Assembly: GCA_002104905.1 (NCBI GenBank)
Contig: MCFE01000975.1
Span: 1 to 22,493 of the forward strand
Source of the DNA: Basidiobolus meristosporus CBS 931.73
Lineage: Eukaryota > Basidiobolomycota > Basidiobolomycetes > Basidiobolales > Basidiobolaceae
Length of the DNA: 22,493 bases
Reading direction: 5' to 3'
The notes under the pieces are model-generated. The model was given only the letters and a program-made list of their open reading frames with translations. It searched no databases and was not told the origin of the DNA. Each line of letters begins with the position of its first letter. Position 1 is the stretch's first letter. Of this stretch, positions 10,403 through 20,069 are shown one piece after another. Position numbers and translations under genes: made by a program.

Positions 10403-10770
10403 TGCTGGAATTTAAGAAGTGATTTGGATATAAGGAGCTTATCAGGAAATAGTGATAGTAGTTGAACTGTTGTTTATTAATAAAGAAGCTCGGTATTTAT
10501 ACATTTGTAGAAGTAATATGGCTGTAGCACTAAGTAGGAGGGTTTCTCAATATTCAGGAGCATTCTGTAACAGTTTCAGTGTTAGTACATAATGTTTGGT
10601 AATAGTGCTGATGTGCTCCTGACTATAAGGGAATAATCATAAGATCATAGATCTGATGAAAGTGGCAAAGTTAGAGCTGTAAAATAGTCCCATAGTGACC
10701 AAGACTAGACCAGAATTGTTAAGTAAATTTTTAGCTGCTGAATGATACCAAATAGTTCAATATTTCTACA
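10403..10770 (-). repeat. Copia 3' LTR
   Basis: In element orientation it begins TGTAGAAATATTG and ends CCAGCA. It is preceded on the element strand by a purine-rich tract (GTGAGGGGAG, 10771-10780) that serves as the polypurine tract for plus-strand priming. It aligns end to end with 12957-13324 with scattered substitutions. Confidence 0.88.
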
Positions 10771-10774
10771 CTCC

Positions 10775-12240
10775 CCTCACTAAATAATTTTTTAATACTA
10801 ATTCCTCCCTGAGATTCTCAAATTGCCACCTAGCAAGTGGTTTTGTCAATATATCTGCCACCATTTTGTTAGCTGGGCAGTACTCTAACTCTACTAAGTT
10901 ATTTTCCACAGCTTCCCTCACAAAGTGATGCTGTATATCAATGTGCTTAGTTCTGGCATGATTAGTCGGATTTATAGCTAATGAAATACAACTTTGATTA
11001 TCCTTGTAAATACATGTTGGCTCATCTCAATTAAAACCTAGGTCCTTGAGTAGTTTTTGTAGCCATATAGCCTCCTTAGTTGCTTGACATGCAGCCATAT
11101 ATTCAGCTTCAGTTGTAAATAGGGCCACAGTTGGTTGTTTCTTGCAATTCCAAGTATTAGCTGCACCAGCATAAAGAAATACTTATCCTGTGGTAGAGCA
11201 TCTGTTAATCAGATCCCTACCCCAATCTGAATCACTATAACCATCATATTGTTGCCTATTAGCTGATCCAGAGTATTCCAATACCATATTTATGGTTCCT
11301 TGTAGATATCTAAAAATCTGTTCAACTGCTGCAATTTGATCTGATCCATAATTCTGCACAAATTGACTGACTATTCCAACTATCGCTGAGATACCTGGAT
11401 GTGTAGACACCATCAAGGACATCAGGCTACCAACCATTGATTGATAGGGAAAGTTTTGGTCCATATTTGAGCTGTTTTCATCTATAACTGGCTGAGATTT
11501 ACTTAATTTCAGGTTATTGTCCATAGGGATAGCTACAGGTTTGCAATTTTCCATTTTGAAGCATCTAAGAATGTCCCTGATGTAAGTAGACTGATTCAGC
11601 ACAGTTTTATGAGTTGGTATGCCAAATATGACTTTAATTCCAAGAAAATAGCTCAATTGTCCAAGAGCTTTCATCTCAGTCTTGCTGAAGAGATCTGATT
11701 TTGTCTGTTTAGTTGCCTCTTGGTCATTTGTAGCAATAATTAGGTCATCCACATGAAGAACTAAGATGAGCACACCCTTTTTGAGCTGCTTCACATATAT
11801 GCTGTGATCTGCAGTGCTACAAGAGAACCTGACATCCTCTAGATATGTGTCAATCTTGTTATACCGTGCTCTAGGTATCTGCTTAAGCCCATACAGCAAT
11901 TTTCTAGGTTTCCTCACCTTGTGGGGGTCCTTTGGATTGGTAAAACCTTGTGGTTGCTCCATATATTTAGTTTCTTTCAAATCCACATTTAGAAAGGCTG
12001 TTCTGACATCCATCTGATGTAGATCTAGACTGTGCACAGCTGCCAGGGCTAGAACTGTCCCAATAGAGCTAAACTTGGCAACCAGAGCAAATGTACCCTT
12101 AAAGTCTAGTCCCTGGAAATGGGAATAGCCTTTAGCCACCAATCTAGCCTTGTACTTATCAACGGAATCATTTGAGGTTCTCTTGATCTTGTAGACCAAT
12201 CTACATCCTATTGGCTTTCTCCCATTTGGTAAATTTACCA
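10775..12240 (-). pseudogene. Copia reverse transcriptase and RNase H, with stops
   Basis: The frame opens near 12240 with VNLPNGRKPIG leading into VYKIKRTSNDSVDKYKARLVAKGY, the usual start of a Ty1/copia reverse transcriptase. It continues with QMDVRTAFLN (first catalytic Asp region), LLYGLKQIPRARY, and the catalytic LHVDDLIIA, a His variant of the usual YVDD. The connection domain and RNase H follow: SDSDWGRD, then after an in-frame TAA near 11181 TTEAEYMAACQATKEAIWL, KDNQSCISLA, HARTKHIDIQHHFVRE and ADILTKPL. A second stop lies near 11030. It ends next to the polypurine tract. Integrase, which should precede it, is missing. It is recognisable but not functional. Confidence 0.88.
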
Positions 12241-12419
12241 GTTACCACATTTTTGCCTTGATCAGTGATGGGTACTTCTCTGCATGGCTTGTTACCACAT
12301 AGTAGCATCTGGACTTTGCATTGCCTGTTCCAGATTCTATGGTTTAGCACATGAGGCAAGATAAGCTTCTTCATGATCATTGGATCCCTTTTGTACTCTT
12401 TGATTCCAGCTTTGAGCAT

Positions 12420-12920
12420 TTTTTGTCAGGGCTCATTGGTAGGCTGCAAAACATACGGAGTATCTCCTTCATCATCAACACCAGCATCAATACTCTAAAG
12501 CCCTTTAGCAAGTGTCTCTATTCTGGTAATGTGTTGTAGCATGTCATCATCTGGCTTCTTCCTCATGATGAAGAACTTTTGTTTTAAATAAAGATTGCTT
12601 GATACTGACTTAGCTCTAAAGATCTTCTCTAATGATTCCCATGCCGTTTTGGCAGTATTTGAGGCATGGATTTGTCCAATGAAGGAATCTTACACATTGA
12701 TACATATGGCATTAAAGACCTTTCTCTCCTTCTCTTGAACCTTCTCCACTTCTTCTGCTGCTCCTTTGGGCTCAACTTCTTTTCCTGTTGATATATTGCA
12801 AAGATTCCTTACCTCAATGTGGATCTGCATATTAATTCTCCAAAGTCTGCAGTTCTTCCTATCAAACCTCTCCTTTACAGGGAAGATGCTTGTGTTGTTC
12901 TGTTTGCTGATAAAAGTCAT
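12420..12920 (-). pseudogene. Copia Gag (UBN2-type), broken
   Basis: It starts at the ATG at 12920, 24 bases inside the primer site, with MTFISKQNNTSIFPVKERFD. It continues with GKEVEPKGAAEEVEKVQEKE, FNAICINV, a stop, then SFIGQIHASNTAKTAWESLE and KQKFFIMRKKPDDDM...ITRIETLAKGL, another stop, and SIDAGVDDEGD. This is the typical order of a copia-type Gag capsid domain. The C-terminal zinc knuckle and the protease are missing. A short continuation to 12201 does not match a known domain and is probably junction sequence from the internal deletion. Confidence 0.78.
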
Positions 12921-12943
12921 TGTTAGAATAGATTAAGGCAATT

Positions 12944-12956
12944 GGGGCTCATAACC
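12944..12956 (-). promoter_or_regulatory. Copia primer binding site, initiator tRNA-Met anticodon arm
   Basis: The plus strand reads GGGGCTCATAACC directly against the LTR. That string, with the CAU anticodon in the middle, is the 5' side and loop of the initiator tRNA-Met anticodon arm. The element strand therefore carries its complement GGTTATGAGCCCC. Copia of Drosophila and Ty5 are known to prime from such an internally cleaved half tRNA. The older copy at 2756 keeps a related sequence in the same place. Confidence 0.75.
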
Positions 12957-13324
12957 TGTTGCAACTTAAGAAGTGATTTGGATATAAGGAACTTATCAAG
13001 AAATAGTGATAGTAGTCAAACTGTTGTTTATTAATAAAGAAGCTCAGTATTTATACCTTTGTAGAAGTAATATGGCTGTAACACTAAGTAAGGAGGTTTT
13101 CTCAATATTCAGGAGCACTGTGTAACAGTTTCAGTGTTAGCACATAATGTTTGGTAATAGTGCTGATGTGATCCTGACTATAAGGGAATAATCATAAGAT
13201 CATAGATCTGATGAAAGTGGCAAAGTTAGATCTGTAAAATAGTCCCACAGTGACCAAGATTTGACCAGAATTGCTAAGTGAAGTTTTAGCTGCTGAGTGA
13301 CACCAAATAGTTGAATATTTCACA
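12957..13324 (-). repeat. Copia 5' LTR
   Basis: In element orientation it begins TGTGAAATATTC and ends GTTGCAACA. A TATA-like GGTATAAATACTG and an AATAAAC stretch follow each other, as in LTR promoters and polyadenylation regions. It is immediately followed by the primer binding site. Confidence 0.88.
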
Positions 13325-13574
13325 CTACCTAGATGACATACTGATTTACAGCAATACAGAAGAGGACCACTAGCTGAACATTCAAAGGTCTTGAAGAAGC
13401 TATGTGGGAACATGCTATATGGCAAGCTAGAAAAGGGCAAATTTTTAAAGGAACACAGAAAACATCTGGGACACATAGTTAATAGCACAGGAGTGACTTT
13501 AGAACTCAAGATGGTTGAGGACATCAAGACTCTGATGCAGCCCCATAGTATATGAGTACTTGGATCACTGCTGG
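13325..13574 (+). pseudogene. Ty3/gypsy copy D, reverse transcriptase YLDD region
   Basis: This continues copy D after the copia insertion: the YLDDILIYS codons, then the segment matching VLKKL...LYGKL...FFKEH and LGHIV.STGVTL of copy F, to the region [11 protein letters not shown]. There are several frameshifts. It stops at 13574 where a gypsy solo LTR is inserted. Confidence 0.85.
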
Positions 13575-13943
13575 TATTATGATCTACCGCTTAAATGTTT
13601 AATCTAGATTAGTTTTTAGTCAAATCAATTAGTTATATGCTTAGCCTGTCAGTATATCAGTGTTATCAATCAAATCAGTAGTATTAGACAGCAGATGAAT
13701 CAGCAGATCCTTATCAAACAGGAGTAGATATATTAAGTAAGATCTTATTGGGTGATGATGATGAAATCAAATGAGTCATCAGCCACAACCTACATTAGGA
13801 AATACAATTAGTCAGCAATTGATCTGGCAAAATGTATATTAGGAGCTGCTGGAACCCCAATAAAAATCAGTTCAAGTTTTAGTGAATACAGTATAAGCTA
13901 AACTCCCTATTCCTCTACAACTCTTATACCAAGACTTGTAACA
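13575..13943 (+). repeat. Solo LTR of the Ty3/gypsy family, inserted in copy D
   Basis: It begins TATTATGATCTACCGC (TGTTATGATCTGCCGC in F and E) and ends CTTGTAACA, 369 bases, aligned throughout with the LTRs of E and F but with scattered substitutions. Copy D resumes directly after it. The flanks CTGG and CTAG(G) look like a mutated 4-bp duplication. The Gcn4-like palindrome is intact at 13771-13779; the TATA box has become TATATTAGG. Confidence 0.88.
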
Positions 13944-14975
13944 CTAGGAATGTTTTCCTATTTATGGAGATTTGTCAAGTCCTTTGCAAGTATTGCTGCC
14001 CCTTTCACTGATATCCTCAAGAAAGAAAACACTTACCAGTGTCATAGCATGTGAGACTGACTTTCAGAGGCTTAAGAGTGAACTTGCTACACTGCCAGGT
14101 ATTGCAGCACCTTTGACTCATATCCTCAAGAAAGAGAGAATCTACAAGTGGGACATGGCCTTTGAGACTGCCTTTTAGAGGCTCAAGTATGAACTTGTTA
14201 AGCAGCCAATCTTTAGGATACCTGATTTCAGGAAAGAGGTTACTCTGTGCACAGATGCTTCAGATTATGCAAGTGGTGGAGTATTGAGACAAGGAAATGA
14301 GGAAATGCAATGCCTAGGTACTATTAAATCCTAGAAACTGAGCTCAGAAGCACAAAACTGTCCAGTGCATGAAATGGAGAAGCTTGCTATAATACAGTGA
14401 CTAAAGACATGGAGATGCTACATAGAGGGAGTCTAGTGCACTGTAAAGACTGATCATGACTCATTAAGTATATATTTGCTCAGAATTTGCTACCTACAGA
14501 TATGACAAGATTGAGAGAACACATTCAGCAATCTGATCTGGAAATTGCCTACTGCCCTTACAAAAACAATGTGGTTGTCAATGTTTTATCAGGACTAGAA
14601 CAAATTGCACAACTCAGCTTGATGCATGAGTTTGATTGGGCCAGCTTATTACCAAAGTCCTTCAAAGGCAAAGATATTCCTAATGAGGTGGATGAAGATA
14701 TTAGGAAGATTATCCAAAATGAAGCCAGCAAGTTTGTAGTACAGCATGAAACACTGTATTGAATTCTTGATGGAAGCCCTATGGCCGATTGTCCTTATGT
14801 TGCTATCCTGGAATTAATACATAAGCTACAAGTGGCCCAGAAGAAAACAAGACATTGAGAAGCTGGTAAAACATGCCCAAACTGCCAAATCAACCAGGAC
14901 CAAACATAGAGAATTGCTGAACTCTTCCCTTGGAGCATGTAATACTACTTGAGAGTTGAAAAGTTGACTTTGTTG
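13944..14975 (+). pseudogene. Ty3/gypsy copy D, RT thumb, RNase H and integrase start
   Basis: It follows copy F from [11 protein letters not shown] through the RNase H ([21 protein letters not shown]) and the linker (an open frame 14487-14762 ending ...[14 protein letters not shown]) into the integrase zinc-binding region, where CPNCQINQ remains. The two histidines and about 60 bases around them are deleted. Stops include a CAG to TAG change near 14175. A tandem duplication of about 109 bases in the RT thumb region is unique to this copy. It ends at 14975 in the codons for WGIDF, where copy E is inserted. Confidence 0.85.
13992..14214 (+). repeat. Tandem duplication (~109-bp unit) in gypsy copy D
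   Basis: ATTGCTGCCCCTTTCACTGA at 13992 recurs as ATTGCAGCACCTTTGACTCA at 14101. Each is followed by ATCCTCAAGAAAGA, GAGACTG..TTT.AGAGGCT.AAG and GAACTTG. Copies F and E have a single unit, so the duplication arose in D after insertion or in a close ancestor. Confidence 0.75.
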
Positions 14976-15343
14976 TGTTATGATCTGCCGCTTGAATGTT
15001 TAAGTTAGATCAGTGTTTAGTCAAATCAATTCGTATATGTTTAGGTTATCAGTAGATCAGTATTATCTATGGAATCAGTAGCATTAGTCAGCAAATGAAT
15101 CAGCAGATCCTTATCAGACAGAAATAGATATATTAAGTAGGATCTTATTGAGTGATGATGAGGCAATCAAATGAGTCATCAGCCACAACCTACATTAGCA
15201 AATACAATTAGTCAGCAATTGATCTGGCAAAATGTATATAAGGAGCTGCTGGAACCTCAATAAAAATCAGTTCAAGTTTTAGTAAATACAATACTAGCTA
15301 AACTCCCTATTCCTCTACAACTCTTATACCAAGACTTGTAACA
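14976..15343 (+). repeat. Gypsy copy E 5' LTR
   Basis: It is 368 bases, TGTTATGATC...CTTGTAACA. The Gcn4-like site ATGAGTCAT is at 15171-15179, the TATA box TATATAAGG at 15235-15243, and CAATAAAAATC shortly after. It differs from the LTRs of copy F at a modest number of positions, so E is older than F. Confidence 0.92.
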
Positions 15344-15499
15344 TTGGTAGCAGCAATATCCAGAAACCTCTCTCCTGAAGTAAGAAGAAACCACCCTCAA
15401 GATGTTGGAAAATCAAGAATGGAAGAATGCCATGCAGCAAATCCTGGCCCAACAGCAACAGTTACTCCAGATCCTCAGCCAACAGCAACAAGGATTGAC
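15344..15499 (+). pseudogene. Gypsy copy E leader, primer site and gag start
   Basis: TTGGTAGCAGCAATATCC follows the LTR and corresponds to the primer site of copy F. Gag starts at the ATG at 15402 ([13 protein letters not shown]; copy F has [13 protein letters not shown]) and runs through the glutamine-rich N-terminus until copy F cuts in after 15499. The next gag codons are found at 20438. Confidence 0.88.
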
Positions 15500-15867
15500 T
15501 GTTACAAGTCTTGGTATAAGAGTTGTAGAGGAATAGGGAGTTTAGCTAGTATTGTATTCACTAAAACTTGAACTGATTTTTATTGAGGTTCCAGCAGCTC
15601 CTTATATACATTTTGCCAGATCAATTGCTGACTAATTGTATTTCCTAATGTAGGTTGCGGCTGATGACTCATTTGATTGCATCATCATCACCCAATAAGA
15701 TCCTACTTAATATATCTATTTCTGTCTGATAAGGATCTGCTGATTCATTTGCTGACTAATGCTACTGATTTCATAGATAATACTGATATACTGATAACCT
15801 AAACATATACTAATTGATTTGACTAAAAACTGATCTAACTTAAACACTCAAGCGGCAGATCATAACA
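15500..15867 (-). repeat. Gypsy copy F 3' LTR
   Basis: It is base for base the same as 20070-20437 on reading. It forms an inverted pair with the copy E LTR at 14976-15343, only 156 bases away. Confidence 0.93.
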
Positions 15868-15880
15868 TTCTCCCCTACTA
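15868..15880 (-). promoter_or_regulatory. Gypsy polypurine tract, overlapping the gag-pol stop
   Basis: On the element strand the sequence reads TAGTAGGGGAGAA directly before the 3' LTR. The first TAG is the gag-pol stop and the second is in frame behind it. GGGGAGAA is the likely plus-strand primer, so the coding region ends within the tract. Confidence 0.7.
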
Positions 15881-18800
15881 AGGTTGAGAGGGTTCTCCTG
15901 AATCTCTTTTCTTGTGATACCAATATCTTGATGGTTCAGTATTATCAGCAAGTCTTGCAAGCTTGAGTCTGTCCCTATGCACTAAGTCTTCCCGGATATT
16001 ACCTTGCTTGTCCACCAGTTGGTAAGTTGCAAATGGACATTCTCTGATGATCTTGAATGGTCCTGTCCATTGTGGCTCAAACTTCTTCCGAGTGTTGTTT
16101 CTTAGCAATACAAAGTTCCCAACTGTCAATGCTTCTGGTGCTATAGTCTTATCAAATCTCTGCTTCATCTTTTCTGCACTTTGAGATACTTTGGTCTGTG
16201 CCTCTTGACGTCTTTGTTCCAGTTGCTGGTTTCTACTTGGCTGACTAAGTTCATCTTCTAAGGCATCTGTAAGCTTGGGTTGTGTGAGAACTCCTGGAAT
16301 CCTAGGTTCACATCCATAAACTAAGTAAAATGGTGATTGCTGGGTGGTGTTGTGTACTCTGACTCTGCATGCAAAGAGTGCTTGGTCCATATACTCATCC
16401 CATCTACTGACAACTCCATTTGCATACTTAGTCAGCATTTTTCCAAATAATCCATTAAACCGCTCAGTGACTCCATTAGTTCTGGGGTGATATGCCGAGG
16501 TTTTCAAGTGTCTGATCTGCTGCATTTCCAGGTAAGCCTCTAATGTCTTTGCCATAAAGTTTGCACCTCTATCGGATAAGATCTCCACAGGGCATCCAAA
16601 CTTCATCAGGATCTCATGGTAAATGAAACTTGCAACTTCTTGTTCACTGGCTATTGGTACAGCTTTAGCAACTGGCCATTTAGTGGCATGGTCAATAGCT
16701 ACTAGGATCCAACGGTTACATTTCCTGGTAGTTGGCAGTCTTCCAATAAAGTCAATTCCCCATCTCTCAAATGGTCTGACAGGCTCCAAAGGGAAGAGTT
16801 CGGCAATTCTTTGTGGCTGGCCCTGATTGATTTGGCAGTTTGGGCATGTTTTCACTAGCTTCTCAATATCTTGTTTCATTCTGGGCCACCATGCTCTGGC
16901 TTTCACAAGGCTATAGGTTCCTTCAATCCCAAGATGTCCATATCCATTGTGTAGCTTATGTATTAAATCCAGGCGAGCAACATAAGGACAATAGGCAATA
17001 GGGCTTCCATCAACAATTTGGTAGAGTGTTTCATCCTGTACAACAAATTTGCTGGCTTCATCCCGGATTATCTTCTTGATATCTTCATCCACCTCATTAG
17101 GAATGGCTTGGTCCTCCAAGTACTTTGGTAATAGGCTAGGCCAATCTGATTCATGCACCAAGTTGAGTTGTGCAACTTGATCTAATCTTGATAAGGCATC
17201 AGCAACCGTGTTGTTTTTTCCAGGGCAGTAGACAATCTCCAGGTCAAATTGCTGAATGTATTCACTCCATCTTGTCATTCTTCTAGAGAGTACCTTCTGA
17301 GTAAATATATACTTGAGGGAGGCATGATCAGTCTTCACAGTGCATTTGACTCCTTCAATATAGCATCTCCATGTCTTCAAACAGTGTATTATAGCAAGCA
17401 TCTCCTTCTCATGGACTGGATAGTTTTGTTCTGCTGAGTTCAGTTTCTTGGATTCAAAGGCAACAGGGTAGTCCTTTCCCTTGTGTTCTTGGCTCAGCAC
17501 TCCACCAATTGCATAATCTGAAGCATCTGTGCACAGAGTGAACTCTTTTCTGAAGTCTGGTATTCTTAAGCTTGGCAGCTTAGCAAGTTCATTCTTGAGC
17601 GTCTGGAAGGCAGTCTCACAAGCTATGTCCCACTTGTAGGTATTGTCTTTCTTGAGGATATCAGTTAAAGGGGCTGCAATACTTGCAAATGACTTGACAA
17701 ATCTCCGATAATAGGAAACCATTCCAAGGAATGATCTGAGTTCTGATATGCTATGGGGCTGCTTCAAATTCTTGATAACTTCAACCTTCTTAGGGTCTAA
17801 GGTTACTCCTGTGCTAGTCACTATGTGTCCCAGATATTCAACGTGTTCCTTGAAGAATTCACACTTGGCTAGCTTGCCATATAGCTTGTTCTCTCTTAGT
17901 TTCTTCAAGACCTTTTCAATGTGCACCATGTGATCCTCTTCTGTCTTGCTGTATATCAATATGTCATCCAGGTAGATTATCACAAACTTGTCTAAGTACT
18001 CCTGAAAGACAGTCTGCATCAGCGTCATGAATGTTGCAGGGGCATTAGTGAGGCCAAAACTCATGACTAAGTACTTGTAATGTCCATATCTGGTCCTGAA
18101 TGCTGTCTTAGGGATATCTTCTGGTTTCACCCTAATCTGGTTGTATCCTGACATGAGGTCAATCTTGCTGAAAATAGTGGCTCCATTAAGTTGGTCCAAA
18201 AGCTCATCAATCCGAGGTATGGGGTACTTATTCTTGACGGTAACTGAGTTCAGGGCTCTGTAGTCAATGCACATCCTAAGTGTTCCATCCTTCTTTTTCA
18301 CAAAAAGCACTGGTGCTCCCCAGGGTGACTTGCTGGGCCTGATGTATCCTTGCTCCAATAGCTGATCAATTTGTCTCTTCATTTCCTCCAATTCCAATGG
18401 ACTCATTCTGTAAGGTGTCTTGCTCACTGGAGGGCTATCTCCTGTGTCAATGGCATGATCCACGTCTCTGACTGGTGGTAGGCTTACAAGCTCATCTGGA
18501 AACACGTCTGAATATTTCTTCAAGAGAGTCTGGACCTGCTGGGGTGCTGGGGTAGAGGAATCCTCCTGTAATACCGCCATGAGGAACATCTGGGTACCTT
18601 TTCTAAGTGCTCTACAGAACTGGGTCTTGCTAAGTTCACTTGTCTCACACACACTGGAATTGACCAAGTTGAAATCCAGCCTGGCAGGTAATAGCTCATA
18701 GGTCTTGTTGTCTTTTTGGATCTGAGTAGCATGGGTTCTCCAGTTGATTGATGGATTACAACAAAATAGCCAGGTTTTTCCAAGTACAAGGTCAAACTTG

Positions 18801-20011
18801 CAGTTCCCAAATATATAAGCCTGTAGGTCTTCTTCATAGTCATTGATCTTCATTCTTACTGGCTGGGTAATACGGTTGATTATGTGGGAGTTCCCATCAG
18901 CTGTGGAGACTGAAGTTGATTTGGTAGGTTCCGAGTTGATTCCAGCTTTCAAAGCAAATTGCTCTGACATGTACTCATGCGATGCTCCTGAGTCAATCAT
19001 GATCTTGGCAGGTACTCCATTGATTACTCCATTCAAGTACAATAACTTCCCTGAGTTTGAAGTCATTTGGGACAAGTACTCTTCTGTCATATGGAAGGTG
19101 AGTTCCAAGTCTTCTTCAAGCTCATCTTCCACATTACTGTGTTCATGGGACTCAATATGGTTGAAGGTTCTTGTTGGCTGGTGTCCATTTCTTCTCTGAG
19201 GGCAGTACTTTGCAATATGTCCCTGCTGGTGGCAATTGAAGCAAAGTCCTCTCTTCTTGCATTCTTCTGAGGAGGGATTCTTCTGCATAGCGTCTATTTC
19301 CATTGGTACTGCTTCTGATTGTCTTCTTTCATAATGATTATAGCCTTTCTGATTAGTCACTGTAGGCTTCCCAACTCCAAACATAGCTGAGTCATAGTCA
19401 ATGGCAATCTTGATGGCTTCTTCAATAGTCTGAGGTCTTTGGTAATTGACTTCCTTGCAAGTTCTTTCTTTCAACCCATCAATAAAGTATTCAACTTGAT
19501 CCAAGGGGTCCATTCTTTCAATTTGTCCAAGTAGACATCTGTACTCATAGATGTATTCTTGCACCATTCCTTTCTGTCTGAGTGTCTTTAACTTCCTTCT
19601 TAGTAGTGTCTGCTGGTGTGGAGGTTCAAAAGCATCCTGAATTTCCGACACAAACTCATCCCAGGTAGAGATTGTAGAGCATCCCATCATAGTAGCTGAC
19701 CTGATCTTGTTGTGGTACCACTGTAAAGCTGCATCTGCCAGGTAAGAAGCTGCATAATGCAACTTGCTCTCTGGAGCAATTCCTTTAGCTTTAAAAGCTT
19801 CTTCAATCTGAAAGAGCCAAGTTCCCAGGTTTTCATTGACTCTGCCATGGTACCGGTTGACCTTCACACTAAAGTTGCTCTTGACAGGGCTTTGCTGGCT
19901 CTGAGCCATGGTAGTCATTCCTTGTTGCTGTTGGCTGAGGATCTGGAGTAGCTGTTGCTGTTGGGCCAGGATTTGCTGCATGGCATTCTTCCATTCTTGA
20001 TTGTCCGACAT
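15878..20011 (-). CDS. gag-pol: Gag-Pol polyprotein of Ty3/gypsy copy F, intact
   Basis: A single 1377-residue frame encodes all proteins of the element with no frameshift. Gag has a glutamine-rich start (residues 8-40), a retrotransposon capsid domain (about 60-190) and a zinc knuckle C257-x2-C260-x4-H265-x4-C270. The protease has DSGAS at 340-344. Reverse transcriptase (about 555-735) has YLDD at 680-683. RNase H has D829, E870 and D895. Integrase has the HHCC finger (H1021, H1026, C1056, C1059), the catalytic D1087, D1147 and E1183 with 35 residues between the last two, and a GPF motif (WTGPF, 1315-1319). No chromodomain is visible at the C-terminus. The start ATG is 58 bases after the LTR and is supported by the same start context in copy E. 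How Gag is made in excess over Pol from one frame is not apparent; proteolysis or RNA-level control are possible. Confidence 0.96.
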   Translation of the reverse strand: MSDNQEWKNAMQQILAQQQQLLQILSQQQQGMTTMAQSQQSPVKSNFSVKVNRYHGRVNENLGTWLFQIEEAFKAKGIAPESKLHYAASYLADAALQWYHNKIRSATMMGCSTISTWDEFVSEIQDAFEPPHQQTLLRRKLKTLRQKGMVQEYIYEYRCLLGQIERMDPLDQVEYFIDGLKERTCKEVNYQRPQTIEEAIKIAIDYDSAMFGVGKPTVTNQKGYNHYERRQSEAVPMEIDAMQKNPSSEECKKRGLCFNCHQQGHIAKYCPQRRNGHQPTRTFNHIESHEHSNVEDELEEDLELTFHMTEEYLSQMTSNSGKLLYLNGVINGVPAKIMIDSGASHEYMSEQFALKAGINSEPTKSTSVSTADGNSHIINRITQPVRMKINDYEEDLQAYIFGNCKFDLVLGKTWLFCCNPSINWRTHATQIQKDNKTYELLPARLDFNLVNSSVCETSELSKTQFCRALRKGTQMFLMAVLQEDSSTPAPQQVQTLLKKYSDVFPDELVSLPPVRDVDHAIDTGDSPPVSKTPYRMSPLELEEMKRQIDQLLEQGYIRPSKSPWGAPVLFVKKKDGTLRMCIDYRALNSVTVKNKYPIPRIDELLDQLNGATIFSKIDLMSGYNQIRVKPEDIPKTAFRTRYGHYKYLVMSFGLTNAPATFMTLMQTVFQEYLDKFVIIYLDDILIYSKTEEDHMVHIEKVLKKLRENKLYGKLAKCEFFKEHVEYLGHIVTSTGVTLDPKKVEVIKNLKQPHSISELRSFLGMVSYYRRFVKSFASIAAPLTDILKKDNTYKWDIACETAFQTLKNELAKLPSLRIPDFRKEFTLCTDASDYAIGGVLSQEHKGKDYPVAFESKKLNSAEQNYPVHEKEMLAIIHCLKTWRCYIEGVKCTVKTDHASLKYIFTQKVLSRRMTRWSEYIQQFDLEIVYCPGKNNTVADALSRLDQVAQLNLVHESDWPSLLPKYLEDQAIPNEVDEDIKKIIRDEASKFVVQDETLYQIVDGSPIAYCPYVARLDLIHKLHNGYGHLGIEGTYSLVKARAWWPRMKQDIEKLVKTCPNCQINQGQPQRIAELFPLEPVRPFERWGIDFIGRLPTTRKCNRWILVAIDHATKWPVAKAVPIASEQEVASFIYHEILMKFGCPVEILSDRGANFMAKTLEAYLEMQQIRHLKTSAYHPRTNGVTERFNGLFGKMLTKYANGVVSRWDEYMDQALFACRVRVHNTTQQSPFYLVYGCEPRIPGVLTQPKLTDALEDELSQPSRNQQLEQRRQEAQTKVSQSAEKMKQRFDKTIAPEALTVGNFVLLRNNTRKKFEPQWTGPFKIIRECPFATYQLVDKQGNIREDLVHRDRLKLARLADNTEPSRYWYHKKRDSGEPSQP

Positions 20012-20049
20012 CTTGAGGGTGGTTTCTTCTTTCTTCAGGAGGGAGGTTT

Positions 20050-20069
20050 CTGGTTATCGCTGCTACCAA
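20050..20069 (-). promoter_or_regulatory. Gypsy primer binding site
   Basis: Next to the 5' LTR the element strand reads TTGGTAGCAGCGATAACCAG. TGGTAGCAGC is complementary to a tRNA 3' end GCTGCTACCA, which is compatible with initiator tRNA-Met of some eukaryotes. The exact tRNA needs the host's tRNA set. Confidence 0.6.

Larger units (their letters stand above)
10403..13324 (-). mobile_element. Ty1/copia element, internally deleted, inserted in gypsy copy D
   Basis: It has LTRs at 10403-10770 and 12957-13324 (368 bases each), ends TG...CA, and a perfect 5-bp target duplication CTACC (10398-10402 and 13325-13329). It interrupts the gypsy reverse transcriptase right at the codons for YLDD. The interior is only about 2.2 kb. 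It encodes Gag and reverse transcriptase plus RNase H, but no protease zinc-knuckle region and no integrase, so a central block has been lost. The LTRs differ at numerous positions and the frames carry stops, so the insertion is not recent. It would need another element for mobility. Confidence 0.9.

Noticed and set aside
12940-12960. Initiator tRNA-Met-like string as a possible tRNA gene
   Set aside because: Only the anticodon arm half is present, with no acceptor, D or T arms around it; its place beside the LTR explains it as a primer site.
9300-14975. RIP (CpA to TpA) as the cause of the stops in gypsy copy D
   Set aside because: A few stops fit (CAG to TAG near 14175), but others need transversions or changes at two bases, and the LTR-H comparison shows CpG-focused decay instead.
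15878-20011. Plus-strand frames of 60-118 residues opposite gag-pol
   Set aside because: They are antisense shadows of the conserved gag-pol frame with no domain of their own.
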